From the NCBI RefSeq assembly GCF_900156405.1, contig NZ_FTNN01000002.1, forward strand, positions 350,547 to 414,546: a stretch of 64,000 nt of DNA, in the 5' to 3' direction. Positions 19,508 through 26,812 of this stretch are shown piece after piece. The translations under genes and the position numbers were made by a program. The stretch's first letter is position 1. Each line of letters opens with the position of its first letter. The notes under the pieces were generated by a model, which was given only the letters and a program-made list of their open reading frames with translations, was not told the origin of the DNA and did not search any database. Origin of the DNA: Shewanella morhuae (GTDB taxonomy: Bacteria > Pseudomonadota > Gammaproteobacteria > Enterobacterales > Shewanellaceae).

Positions 19508-19608
19508 ACCTAATGCCCGCCTAAGGGCTCGCAACGCACTACCACTAAACTCAAATACAACAACTGTAACCACCGCGGCTACGCGCGGCTTATCCTTATT
19601 TGTTATGC
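19508..19608 (-). other. VCR-like integron attC site, probably degenerate
   Basis: Read on the minus strand, the right part carries GCCGCGGTGGTT, GTTGTTGTATTTGAGTTTAG, GTGCGTTG and CCCTTAGGCGGGC, the same succession of blocks as the Vibrio cholerae repeat (VCR) family of attC sites. It ends in ATTAGGT where an intact core site would read GTTRRRY, so the crossover base looks mutated. The left end (GCATAAC) only loosely fits RYYYAAC, and the left stem arm no longer matches the right one. It lies between the 3' end of one small gene and the 5' end of the next, exactly as in a cassette array. Confidence 0.6.
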
Positions 19609-19611
19609 ATA

Positions 19612-19956
19612 TCACTTTTGACGGATTTCAACGGTGTAATCAGGTGTATCTTCCCATTTGATTGTTTTCACGGCACCGGTGCAGCCGCTACGTGTCGTTC
19701 TATAACTTGTAATACCAGTGACTTTTTTATCCGTAAACCAAATAATTTTATGGTCGTTATATCCAAAACCAGCTCCAGATACACAGTATTGCCATGCTTC
19801 TTTTTGTTGCTCAAATTGGCGATCATAAGGAAGCCCTAAAACATCTATTACTTTCTCTTTTGAATCCCCAGCATCAATTAAGATCGTTTTATTATCTAGA
19901 GTTCCGCACGCACCTAAAACAACTGGTAGTAGGAAGGACAACAAGTATTTTTTCAT
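19612..19956 (-). CDS. Small lipoprotein with a BamE/SmpA-like fold, cassette-like gene
   Basis: 114 residues. Signal peptide MKKYLLSFLLPVVLGAC with lipobox LGAC. The mature part contains the pattern typical of BamE/SmpA/OmlA-like lipoproteins: GDSKEKVIDVLGLPYDR, then EAWQYC and a strand IIWFTDKKVTGI. Its location in the outer membrane is inferred from the family. It is followed, 4 bp later on the same strand, by the attC-like site. It could be a captured cassette gene rather than a core gene; its role is unknown. Confidence 0.7.
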   Translation of the reverse strand: MKKYLLSFLLPVVLGACGTLDNKTILIDAGDSKEKVIDVLGLPYDRQFEQQKEAWQYCVSGAGFGYNDHKIIWFTDKKVTGITSYRTTRSGCTGAVKTIKWEDTPDYTVEIRQK

Positions 19957-20012
19957 TAGCTTCTATCTCATATGTCGATGTGTATGTATAACATTTTATT
20001 CGTGTGCAGGGC

Positions 20013-20041
20013 GTGAATCAGACTAGGCAAGTCTGATTCAC
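20013..20041. repeat. Perfect inverted repeat GTGAATCAGACT
   Basis: 12-bp perfect arms GTGAATCAGACT/AGTCTGATTCAC with a 5-nt loop, upstream of the small lipoprotein gene. Shares GCGTGAATCAG with the hairpin at 18815-18841. Confidence 0.75.
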
Positions 20042-20158
20042 TGCAACGATTTTTGCAATCCCTCATGATCTGGTCTTTCTTTTGGGTACCCATTACTTTA
20101 AGTATCTCAAATTATCAGATAACAAAGGGCTGATCTTCGAGCCGTGGCGCACTTAGGG

Positions 20159-20585
20159 GCAATATTTTTTTAGCTAAACGAACAGCAGAAGTGTTAGTTA
20201 AGATTGGCATTGTTGCAACTGTGACCGTTGGCGGCATGGATGCCGTCGTCGAGCCCTCAGGGACGAATTTATGGCGAGTCACAGGGGAAACAATGACAAT
20301 TCATGCTGCAAACTGACAACAAAGTTATCTTGCTTTGGGGCAATAGCTTTTTCGCAGAACGGCAGCGAGAGGGTTGGTTAGGATTGGCATTGTTGTAACA
20401 GTGACCGTTAGCGACATGGCCGCTTTTTCACATCCCTGTGAACGCGGCATATACACTTCCGTGTGCTGTAGATGTCGCCGTCGAGCCTATAGGGATACTC
20501 TTTATTTAATAAAGGGGCGGCGAGTCACAGGGAAACAATGGCAATAAATGCAGCACAACTGACGATTCAATTATCTTGCTTTAGG
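20159..20585. repeat. Two-unit degenerate tandem repeat with internal hairpins
   Basis: Unit 1 (about 20159-20337) and unit 2 (about 20340-20585) share, in order, ATTGGCATTGTTG, GTGACCGTT, CGTCGAGCC, GGCGAGTCACAGGG, AAACAATG and TTATCTTGCTTT. Unit 2 is longer by roughly 60 bp, because an extra segment with two hairpins (around TTCACATCCCTGTGAA and ACACTTCCGTGTG) follows GACATGG. It looks like a dispersed non-coding Shewanella repeat family present here as a tandem pair. Confidence 0.75.
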
Positions 20586-20604
20586 ATGGGTCAGCCCTAA
20601 AAAT

Positions 20605-20640
20605 AAAAACCTCTTTCCATGTAATATGAAAAGAGGTTTT
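20605..20640. terminator. Terminator after puuC
   Basis: Stem AAAACCTCTTT..AAAGAGGTTTT with a near-perfect extension (CAT/ATG), 80 bp beyond the puuC stop. A-rich and T-rich flanks make it active on both strands. Confidence 0.8.
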
Positions 20641-20719
20641 AGTATTGAGCGAAAGCGGCTCCTTCTTCTATATAGACAAAAAATATAGACAAAAAAGAGC
20701 AGTTATAAAAATAGTCCGC

Positions 20720-22216
20720 TTATAGCACGATCCAAGTCGCTTTCAGTTCAGTGTATTTGTCGAAGGAGTGTAGAGATTTATCTCGGCCATTACCTGACTG
20801 TTTATAGCCACCGAACGGCGCTGTCATGTCGCCACCATCGTAATGGTTGATCCACACCATGCCAGAACGCAGGGCTTTGGCGGTTTTATGGGCCTTACTA
20901 ATATTTGAGGTCCACACACCTGCGGCTAAACCGTAGATAGTATCGTTGGCGATTGATATCGCTTCTTCCATACCATTAAATTCTATGACAGATAACACAG
21001 GGCCAAAAATCTCTTCGCTGGCAATTTTCATCTGATTATTTACATTAGAAAATACCGTTGGCTGCACATACACGCCGCCCGTGTCGGCCATAACTTGGCT
21101 GCCACCGTAGACTAGAGTTGCGCCTTCATCTTTACCCGCTTTGATGTAACTAAGCACAGTGTCTAACTGTTGTTTATCGACAACGGCGCCGCTCACTGTG
21201 GCAGGATCGAGTGGATGACCCGGATGCCATGAGGCTAGTTCCTCTGCAATAAGCGCAATAAGCTCATCTTTTACCCCTGATTCCACCAGCAAACGCGAAC
21301 CCGCGGTGCAGACTTCACCTTGGTTAAAGGCAATCGCTTCAGCGGCGGCAACGGCTGCGGCTTTGAGATCTGGCGCGTCATTAAAGACAATATTAGGGCT
21401 CTTGCCTCCCGCCTCTAACCACACGCGTTTCATGTTCGACTCGCCTGCGTAAATCATTAATTGCTTAGCAATTTTTGTCGAACCTGTGAACACCAGCGTA
21501 TCCACGTCCATATGCAGGGCTAAGGCTTTACCCACGGTGTGGCCAAATCCTGGCAGCACGTTTAATACGCCTTTAGGCATGCCTGCTTCTATGGCGAGTT
21601 GCGCCATACGAATAGCCGTTAAAGGTGATTTTTCAGAGGGTTTTAACACCACACTGTTACCCGTGGCTAGCGCAGGCCCTAATTTCCAGCAGGCCATCAG
21701 CATAGGGAAGTTCCACGGCACAATTGCTGCCACAACTCCCACCGGTTCACGGGTAATCATGCCGATTTCATTGTGGGCGGTTGGCGCGAGTTCATCGTAA
21801 ATTTTATCTATCGCCTCGCCCGACCAACGAATGGCACGGGCAGCACCCACCACATCCACCGCCTTAGAGAAACGAATCGGCTTACCCATGTCGAGGGTTT
21901 CTAACAGGGCAAGTTCATTGGCATTTTCTTCGAGTAACTCGGCAAAACGTATCATGACCTTTTTGCGCTGCACAGGAGATTGCTGCGACCAAGCACCCGA
22001 CTCAAATACGCTGCGGCCATTGGCAACCGCAAGGTTGGCATCGTCAACATCGCAACTCGCCACTTTTACCAACAAGCGGCCATCAATAGGACTAATACAA
22101 TCAAAGGTGCTACCCGAAACGGCATCTTGGTATTCGCCATTGATAAAAGCCTTGCCATTAATAGACAGACTGGCAGCAAGAGTTTCCCATTCGCTACGTT
22201 TCTTTGGTGTGTTCAT
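20720..22216 (-). CDS. puuC: Gamma-glutamyl-gamma-aminobutyraldehyde dehydrogenase
   Basis: Aldehyde dehydrogenase of 498 residues, with catalytic Glu in WLEAGGKSPN and catalytic Cys in NQGEVCTAGSR. The N-terminal INGKAFINGEYQDAVSG and the C-terminal SGNGRDKSLHSFDKYTELKAT are typical of PuuC. It oxidises gamma-glutamyl-gamma-aminobutyraldehyde from PuuB to gamma-glutamyl-GABA, the PuuD substrate. It is physically separated from puuA-puuD but its shared upstream region carries a PuuR-like box. It may also serve aldehydes made by the divergent aminotransferase. Confidence 0.88.
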   Translation of the reverse strand: MNTPKKRSEWETLAASLSINGKAFINGEYQDAVSGSTFDCISPIDGRLLVKVASCDVDDANLAVANGRSVFESGAWSQQSPVQRKKVMIRFAELLEENANELALLETLDMGKPIRFSKAVDVVGAARAIRWSGEAIDKIYDELAPTAHNEIGMITREPVGVVAAIVPWNFPMLMACWKLGPALATGNSVVLKPSEKSPLTAIRMAQLAIEAGMPKGVLNVLPGFGHTVGKALALHMDVDTLVFTGSTKIAKQLMIYAGESNMKRVWLEAGGKSPNIVFNDAPDLKAAAVAAAEAIAFNQGEVCTAGSRLLVESGVKDELIALIAEELASWHPGHPLDPATVSGAVVDKQQLDTVLSYIKAGKDEGATLVYGGSQVMADTGGVYVQPTVFSNVNNQMKIASEEIFGPVLSVIEFNGMEEAISIANDTIYGLAAGVWTSNISKAHKTAKALRSGMVWINHYDGGDMTAPFGGYKQSGNGRDKSLHSFDKYTELKATWIVL

Positions 22217-22416
22217 GATGACCCCTTAATAGTTCGTATAAGTGTGGTTTATCGTTTATCGACAAAAAATAGCCATCTGTGACAGACGAATTGCAAATGC
22301 TAAACAGCATCGCAGGCATAATTTCTGGCTTCAGGTTACGCTGTTTGAGCAATAAAATTCAATATTTTTTACAAAAATAGCATTTTAGCTACAAATAACT
22401 GCACACGACTATTCCA

Positions 22417-22428
22417 TGTTCATTATTT
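22417..22428 (-). promoter_or_regulatory. PuuR-like operator in the puuC/aminotransferase divergent promoter
   Basis: TGTTCATTATTT, on the minus strand AAATAATGAACA, virtually the same as the box before puuB. It lies 70 bp before the aminotransferase start and 200 bp before puuC, so it could control either or both. Links this locus to putrescine control. Confidence 0.7.
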
Positions 22429-22497
22429 CTGACATAGCATAGCAAATAATAGCCACCCAAAAGCCAGACCTAAAAAATACAGGAAAAGGTAAACACT

Positions 22498-23862
22498 ATG
22501 GCCGATTTGCCACTCAATTCCTCAAATGATTTTTCCAGCAAGTCTTCACAAGAGATGCCCTCACTTGAAGCCCTGTGGATGCCTTTTACTGCCAACCGCC
22601 AATTTAAAGCCAACCCGCGCTTACTCGCCAAAGCAGAAGGCATGTATTACAAGGATATTGATGGCAATAAGATATTAGATGCCACCGCCGGTTTATGGTG
22701 CTGTAACGCGGGCCATGGGCGCAAAGAAATCAGCGAAGCTGTCAGCAAACAAATACACGAGATGGACTACGCGCCCTCCTTCCAAATGGGTCATCCTATT
22801 GCCTTTGAACTCGCCGAGCGTTTAGTTGAGCTAAGTCCAGATGGATTAAATAAAGTCTTTTTTACTAACTCAGGTTCTGAGTCGGTCGATACAGCGCTTA
22901 AGATGGCGCTGTGCTATCACAGAGCGAATGGTCAAGCCTCACGCACTCGCTTTATCGGCCGTGAAATGGGTTATCACGGTGTGGGTTTTGGCGGCATCTC
23001 TGTCGGTGGGTTAAGTAATAACCGCAAAGCCTTTAGCGGCCAATTGTTGCAAGGCGTTGATCGCTTACCCCACACCTTAGATATCCAAAATGCAGCATTT
23101 ACCCGTGGACTCTCACACCTTGGCGCGGAAAAAGCCGAGGTATTAGAACAGCTTGTAACCTTACATGGCGCCGAGAATATTGCCGCCGTCATCGTTGAAC
23201 CTATGTCGGGTTCTGCTGGAGTAATATTACCGCCCCAAGGTTACTTAAAACGTCTGCGTGAAATCACTAAAAAATACGGCATCCTACTGATTTTTGATGA
23301 AGTCATTACCGCTTTTGGCCGCGTTGGCGCCGCCTTTGCGAGTCAACGTTGGGGCGTGATCCCAGATATGATCACCACGGCTAAAGCCATCAATAACGGC
23401 GCTATCCCAATGGGCGCGGTGTTTGTGCAAGATTTTATCCACGACACCTGTATGCAAGGCCCCGCTGAACTGATTGAGTTTTTCCACGGCTATACCTATT
23501 CCGGTCATCCAGTGGCTGCAGCGGCGGCGCTTGCCACCCTATCAATTTATGAGAATGAGCAATTATTTGAGCGCAGTCTTGAGCTTGAGCACTACTTCGA
23601 GGACGCAGTGCACAGTCTCAAAGGCTTGCCGAATGTGATTGATATTCGCAACACAGGCTTAGTCGCTGGGATTCAATTTGCACCTAACGCTCAAGGCGCG
23701 GGCAAACGTGGCTACGGCGTGTTTGAGCATTGCTTCCGCCACGGCACATTGGTGCGAGCCACGGGCGATATTATTGCTATATCGCCGCCACTGATTGTCG
23801 ATAAACGCGAGATTGACCAAATGGTTAACAGCCTAAGCGATGCGATTAATGCTGTTGGATAA
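22498..23862 (+). CDS. Omega-amino acid (beta-alanine or polyamine) pyruvate aminotransferase
   Basis: Class III PLP aminotransferase of 454 residues. It opens with the motif LWMPFTANRQFK, typical of omega-amino-acid:pyruvate transaminases. The PLP Asp is in LLIFDEVITAFGRVG and the lysine is in TTAKAINNGAIPMG. Likely substrates are beta-alanine, putrescine or monoacetylated amines; the sequence alone does not decide between a beta-alanine and a SpuC-like putrescine role. The downstream mmsA (69 bp gap) favours production of malonate semialdehyde from beta-alanine, while the PuuR-like box upstream favours a polyamine link. Confidence 0.82.
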   Translation: MADLPLNSSNDFSSKSSQEMPSLEALWMPFTANRQFKANPRLLAKAEGMYYKDIDGNKILDATAGLWCCNAGHGRKEISEAVSKQIHEMDYAPSFQMGHPIAFELAERLVELSPDGLNKVFFTNSGSESVDTALKMALCYHRANGQASRTRFIGREMGYHGVGFGGISVGGLSNNRKAFSGQLLQGVDRLPHTLDIQNAAFTRGLSHLGAEKAEVLEQLVTLHGAENIAAVIVEPMSGSAGVILPPQGYLKRLREITKKYGILLIFDEVITAFGRVGAAFASQRWGVIPDMITTAKAINNGAIPMGAVFVQDFIHDTCMQGPAELIEFFHGYTYSGHPVAAAAALATLSIYENEQLFERSLELEHYFEDAVHSLKGLPNVIDIRNTGLVAGIQFAPNAQGAGKRGYGVFEHCFRHGTLVRATGDIIAISPPLIVDKREIDQMVNSLSDAINAVG

Positions 23863-23931
23863 TAAAGCCAACCTCTTATTTCACTTTTACATTTAACACT
23901 GCGCTACAACAGCGAATATCAAAGGTTTACT

Positions 23932-25422
23932 ATGCACACGATCACTCATTTTGTTAACGGTCAGCACACGCCTGCCAGCTTAAGAGTCCAAGATATTTTT
24001 GACCCCGCCACTGGCGAACATAGTAGCCAAGTCTCGCTCGCCAGCGAAGCGGAAGTCGGTGAAGCTATCGCTATCGCTAAAACCGCCTTTGAGACGTGGT
24101 CGCAGGTAACACCACTCAACCGTGCTCGCGTGCTATTTAAATTTAAAGCCTTAGTAGAGCTGCACATGGATGAAATGGCACAGCTTATCACCCGCGAGCA
24201 CGGCAAAGTGTTGGATGATGCAAAGGGCGAGATCATTCGCGGTCTCGAAGTGGTCGAGTTTGCCTGTGGTATTCCGCACTTACTTAAAGGCGAGCACACC
24301 CAACAAGTGGGTGGCGGCGTAGATTCTTGGTCAGTGAATCAAGCTTTAGGTGTTGTCGCAGGCATAGCGCCCTTTAACTTCCCGGTGATGGTTCCCATGT
24401 GGATGTTCCCAATCGCAATTGCCTGCGGTAACACCTTTATTATGAAACCCTCGGAAAAAGACCCGAGCGCGGTGATGCGTATTGCGCAGTTACTTAAAGA
24501 AGCGGGCCTTCCCAATGGCGTGTTTAACGTGATTAACGGCGATAAAGAAGCCGTTGATAGCTTGCTCACCCATAAAGATGTGCAAGCGATAAGCTTTGTT
24601 GGCTCAACTCCAGTAGCCGAATACATCTACAGCACCGCCTCTAAATATGGCAAACGCGTGCAAGCCTTGGGCGGCGCAAAAAACCATATGCTACTCATGC
24701 CTGATGCAGACTTAGATCAAGCCGTGAGCGCCTTAATGGGCGCAGCTTACGGCAGTGCGGGCGAGCGTTGCATGGCGATTTCAGTCGTACTAGCAGTAGG
24801 TGATGTGGGCGATGCGTTAGTGGAAAAACTGCTACCGCAAATCCAAAGCTTAAAAGTCGGCAACGGCCTGACGCCAGAAATAGAAATGGGCCCACTTATC
24901 TCAAAACAACATCTTGCCAAAGTAACCCAATATGTTGAAGCAGGCGTGCAAGAAGGCGCAGCATTGCTGGTCGATGGCCGTAATTTGAGTGTTGCCAGCC
25001 ATCAACAGGGCTATTTCCTCGGTGCCTGTTTATTCGATCACGTCACGCCAGAGATGAGCATTTATCGTGAAGAAATCTTTGGCCCAGTGCTCGCCATTAT
25101 GCGCGTAAAAGATTACCCGACCGCACTTGAGCTGATTAACCAACATGAATTTGGTAATGGCACGGCCATTTTTACCCAAAGTGGTGAAGCGGCAAGGCAT
25201 TTTTGCCACCACGTGCAAGTCGGTATGGTTGGGGTGAACGTACCGATTCCGGTGCCGATGGCATTCCACAGTTTTGGTGGTTGGAAACGTTCACTGTTTG
25301 GACCGCTGCATATGCATGGCCCCGATGGCGTGCGTTTTTACACTAAACGTAAAGCCATTACTGCGCGCTGGCCCGTAGGTAAACAGATTCAAACTGAGTT
25401 TGTTATGCCAACGATGAAATAG
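23932..25422 (+). CDS. mmsA: Methylmalonate/malonate-semialdehyde dehydrogenase (CoA-acylating)
   Basis: 496 residues of the aldehyde dehydrogenase superfamily with the MmsA features: catalytic Cys in AGERCMAISV, the ALGGAKNHMLLMPDAD segment in place of the usual catalytic glutamate motif, and SFGGWKRSLFGPLHMHGPDGV near the C-terminus. It converts (methyl)malonate semialdehyde to acetyl- or propionyl-CoA. It follows the aminotransferase on the same strand, so a two-step beta-alanine to acetyl-CoA route is likely. A cupin gene follows 30 bp later. Confidence 0.9.
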   Translation: MHTITHFVNGQHTPASLRVQDIFDPATGEHSSQVSLASEAEVGEAIAIAKTAFETWSQVTPLNRARVLFKFKALVELHMDEMAQLITREHGKVLDDAKGEIIRGLEVVEFACGIPHLLKGEHTQQVGGGVDSWSVNQALGVVAGIAPFNFPVMVPMWMFPIAIACGNTFIMKPSEKDPSAVMRIAQLLKEAGLPNGVFNVINGDKEAVDSLLTHKDVQAISFVGSTPVAEYIYSTASKYGKRVQALGGAKNHMLLMPDADLDQAVSALMGAAYGSAGERCMAISVVLAVGDVGDALVEKLLPQIQSLKVGNGLTPEIEMGPLISKQHLAKVTQYVEAGVQEGAALLVDGRNLSVASHQQGYFLGACLFDHVTPEMSIYREEIFGPVLAIMRVKDYPTALELINQHEFGNGTAIFTQSGEAARHFCHHVQVGMVGVNVPIPVPMAFHSFGGWKRSLFGPLHMHGPDGVRFYTKRKAITARWPVGKQIQTEFVMPTMK

Positions 25423-25452
25423 CCCAATGCCAGTTTAATAAGGAAATCACAC

Positions 25453-25818
25453 ATGACGGTGAGCATTAACGCCATTATTCGCTTTGCCACGGCACAAACG
25501 GCCGTCGAAAGTTATCAGCTACCGGCAGAAAAGTTGTTAGCGGGTAACCCAACTCAAGGGTTAGAGAATCATTATTCTAGCCCTTGCGATCAATTTCACA
25601 GTGGAGTTTGGCAAAGCGAATCAGGGGCTTGGAAAATAAACTATACTGAATACGAGTACTGCGAAATCCTCGAAGGGATAAGTGTTATTACTGATCTTCA
25701 GGGTCAATCACAGACTTTCACTGTGGGTGATAGGTTTATTATACCGGCAGGATTTGAAGGTATTTGGGAAGTCGTGGAGCCATGTCGTAAGATTTACGTT
25801 ATTTTTGAGCAAAAGTGA
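25453..25818 (+). CDS. Small cupin-domain protein
   Basis: 121 residues. One cupin fold with the motif YTEYEYCEILEGISVITD followed by GDRFIIPAGFEGIWEV, similar to the ethanolamine-utilisation/ureidoglycine-hydrolase type cupin (DUF861). Start ATG preceded by AAGGAAAT at good spacing. Last gene of the aminotransferase-mmsA-cupin unit. Its ligand is unknown; it may bind or process a pathway intermediate, but this is only inferred from position. A perfect 8-bp stem GAGGCTGA/TCAGCCTC follows at 25826-25843. Confidence 0.75.
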   Translation: MTVSINAIIRFATAQTAVESYQLPAEKLLAGNPTQGLENHYSSPCDQFHSGVWQSESGAWKINYTEYEYCEILEGISVITDLQGQSQTFTVGDRFIIPAGFEGIWEVVEPCRKIYVIFEQK

Positions 25819-25825
25819 GATCAAC

Positions 25826-25843
25826 GAGGCTGATGTCAGCCTC
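25826..25843 (+). terminator. Short perfect hairpin after the cupin gene
   Basis: GAGGCTGA-TG-TCAGCCTC starts 8 bp after the stop codon. There is no T-run, so it may stabilise the 3' end rather than terminate. Confidence 0.35.
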
Positions 25844-26003
25844 AGTAGAACGGCTAAGTTATCTTAGCGATACTCGCCATGAGGTCGCAGCAATGGGTTT
25901 CCCTAAGCTGTTGTTTGGCAAATAAACGGATGTATTGACGCCATTAACTCACCTTGGCCGCCAGTAACACGTCCGAGTCAATAAAGAAAATGGGAGAAAT
26001 ACC

Positions 26004-26726
26004 GTGCATAACAATCTGAATAAAAAACGGCTGGCACAGCTGGTTGGGCTCGCGCTAACCACCACCCTATTCTCCGGCATTGCCGCCGCCGAAGTGACTG
26101 GGGAAATTGGTGTGACTAACGATTATCGTTTCCGCGGCATATCACAAACAGCAGGCGACCCAGCCCTGCAAGGGGGTATCGATTGGAGCTTCGACTCGGG
26201 TTTCTCTGTTGGTGCTTGGGCAAGTAACGTCGATTTTGATGAGCCAGGTTATAACGGCCCAGCTATCGAATACGATTTCTATGTTGCTTATGGCGGCGAA
26301 ATCAACGAAGAGCTGACCTACGATATTACTCTTAACCGTTATAACTATTCCGGTGAGAGCGATATAGGCTACTTTGAAGTTACTGCGGGCATGGATTATA
26401 AAGGCTTTCGCGTTGCCTATTGGTTCACCAATGACTACAGCGGCACTGATTTAGACTATCACTACACCGAACTTAACTACTCTTATGGATTTGTTGAGAA
26501 CTGGAGCCTCGATCTGCACTACGGTTATAATGCTGGCGAAGCGTTAGATGACGGTGAAGGTTTTGATAGTTACTCAGACTACTCTGTTGGTGTATCGACT
26601 GAACTAGCAGGCTTTGGACTTTCTTTAGCTTGGTTAGGCACTGATCTTAGCGGTGACCAAAAGGTCTCTGATGGTGTATATAAAACCTCGGATACAGTGC
26701 TTGCTAGCGTGAGTTACGCGTTTTAA
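26004..26726 (+). CDS. TorF-family putative porin
   Basis: 240 residues beginning with GTG at 26004 after GGGAGA. Signal peptide with hydrophobic core GLALTTTLFSGIAAA and mature start EVTGEIGVTNDYRFRGISQT, the hallmark of the Gcw_chp/TorF family of outer-membrane proteins. The rest is made of alternating aromatic-rich beta strands and ends in a C-terminal aromatic residue (VSYAF), as in outer-membrane barrels. Substrate unknown. Placed between the beta-alanine genes and nagP, and separated from nagP by a shared terminator. Confidence 0.82.
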   Translation: MHNNLNKKRLAQLVGLALTTTLFSGIAAAEVTGEIGVTNDYRFRGISQTAGDPALQGGIDWSFDSGFSVGAWASNVDFDEPGYNGPAIEYDFYVAYGGEINEELTYDITLNRYNYSGESDIGYFEVTAGMDYKGFRVAYWFTNDYSGTDLDYHYTELNYSYGFVENWSLDLHYGYNAGEALDDGEGFDSYSDYSVGVSTELAGFGLSLAWLGTDLSGDQKVSDGVYKTSDTVLASVSYAF

Positions 26727-26770
26727 TTATCCAAATTTCTAAAGCACAACCTTGTTAACCCACTGAATAA

Positions 26771-26801
26771 AAAAGCCCTCATCATCGAGGGCTTTCCTTT
26801 T
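26771..26801. terminator. Bidirectional terminator between the TorF gene and nagP
   Basis: AAAGCCCTC/GAGGGCTTT stem with a short loop between convergent genes; followed by CCTTTTT on one side and T-rich on the other. Confidence 0.8.
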
Positions 26802-26812
26802 TACAATTCAGT

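Larger units (their letters stand above)
19957..20604. other. Gene-poor stretch dominated by repeats
   Basis: No gene found. It contains the perfect inverted repeat at 20013-20041 and the two-unit tandem repeat at 20159-20585. Confidence 0.6.

Noticed and set aside
19499..19615. 39-residue N-terminal extension of the unknown membrane protein
   Set aside because: It is an in-frame translation of the attC-like site, rich in Val/Arg/Ala, with no ribosome site; the ATG at 19498 after AAGGAG is a better start.
18083..20700. tRNA, rRNA or CRISPR in the repeat patch
   Set aside because: The cloverleaf-like palindromes lack a T-arm GTTCRANNC and acceptor pairing, and repeats are not regularly spaced with unique spacers.
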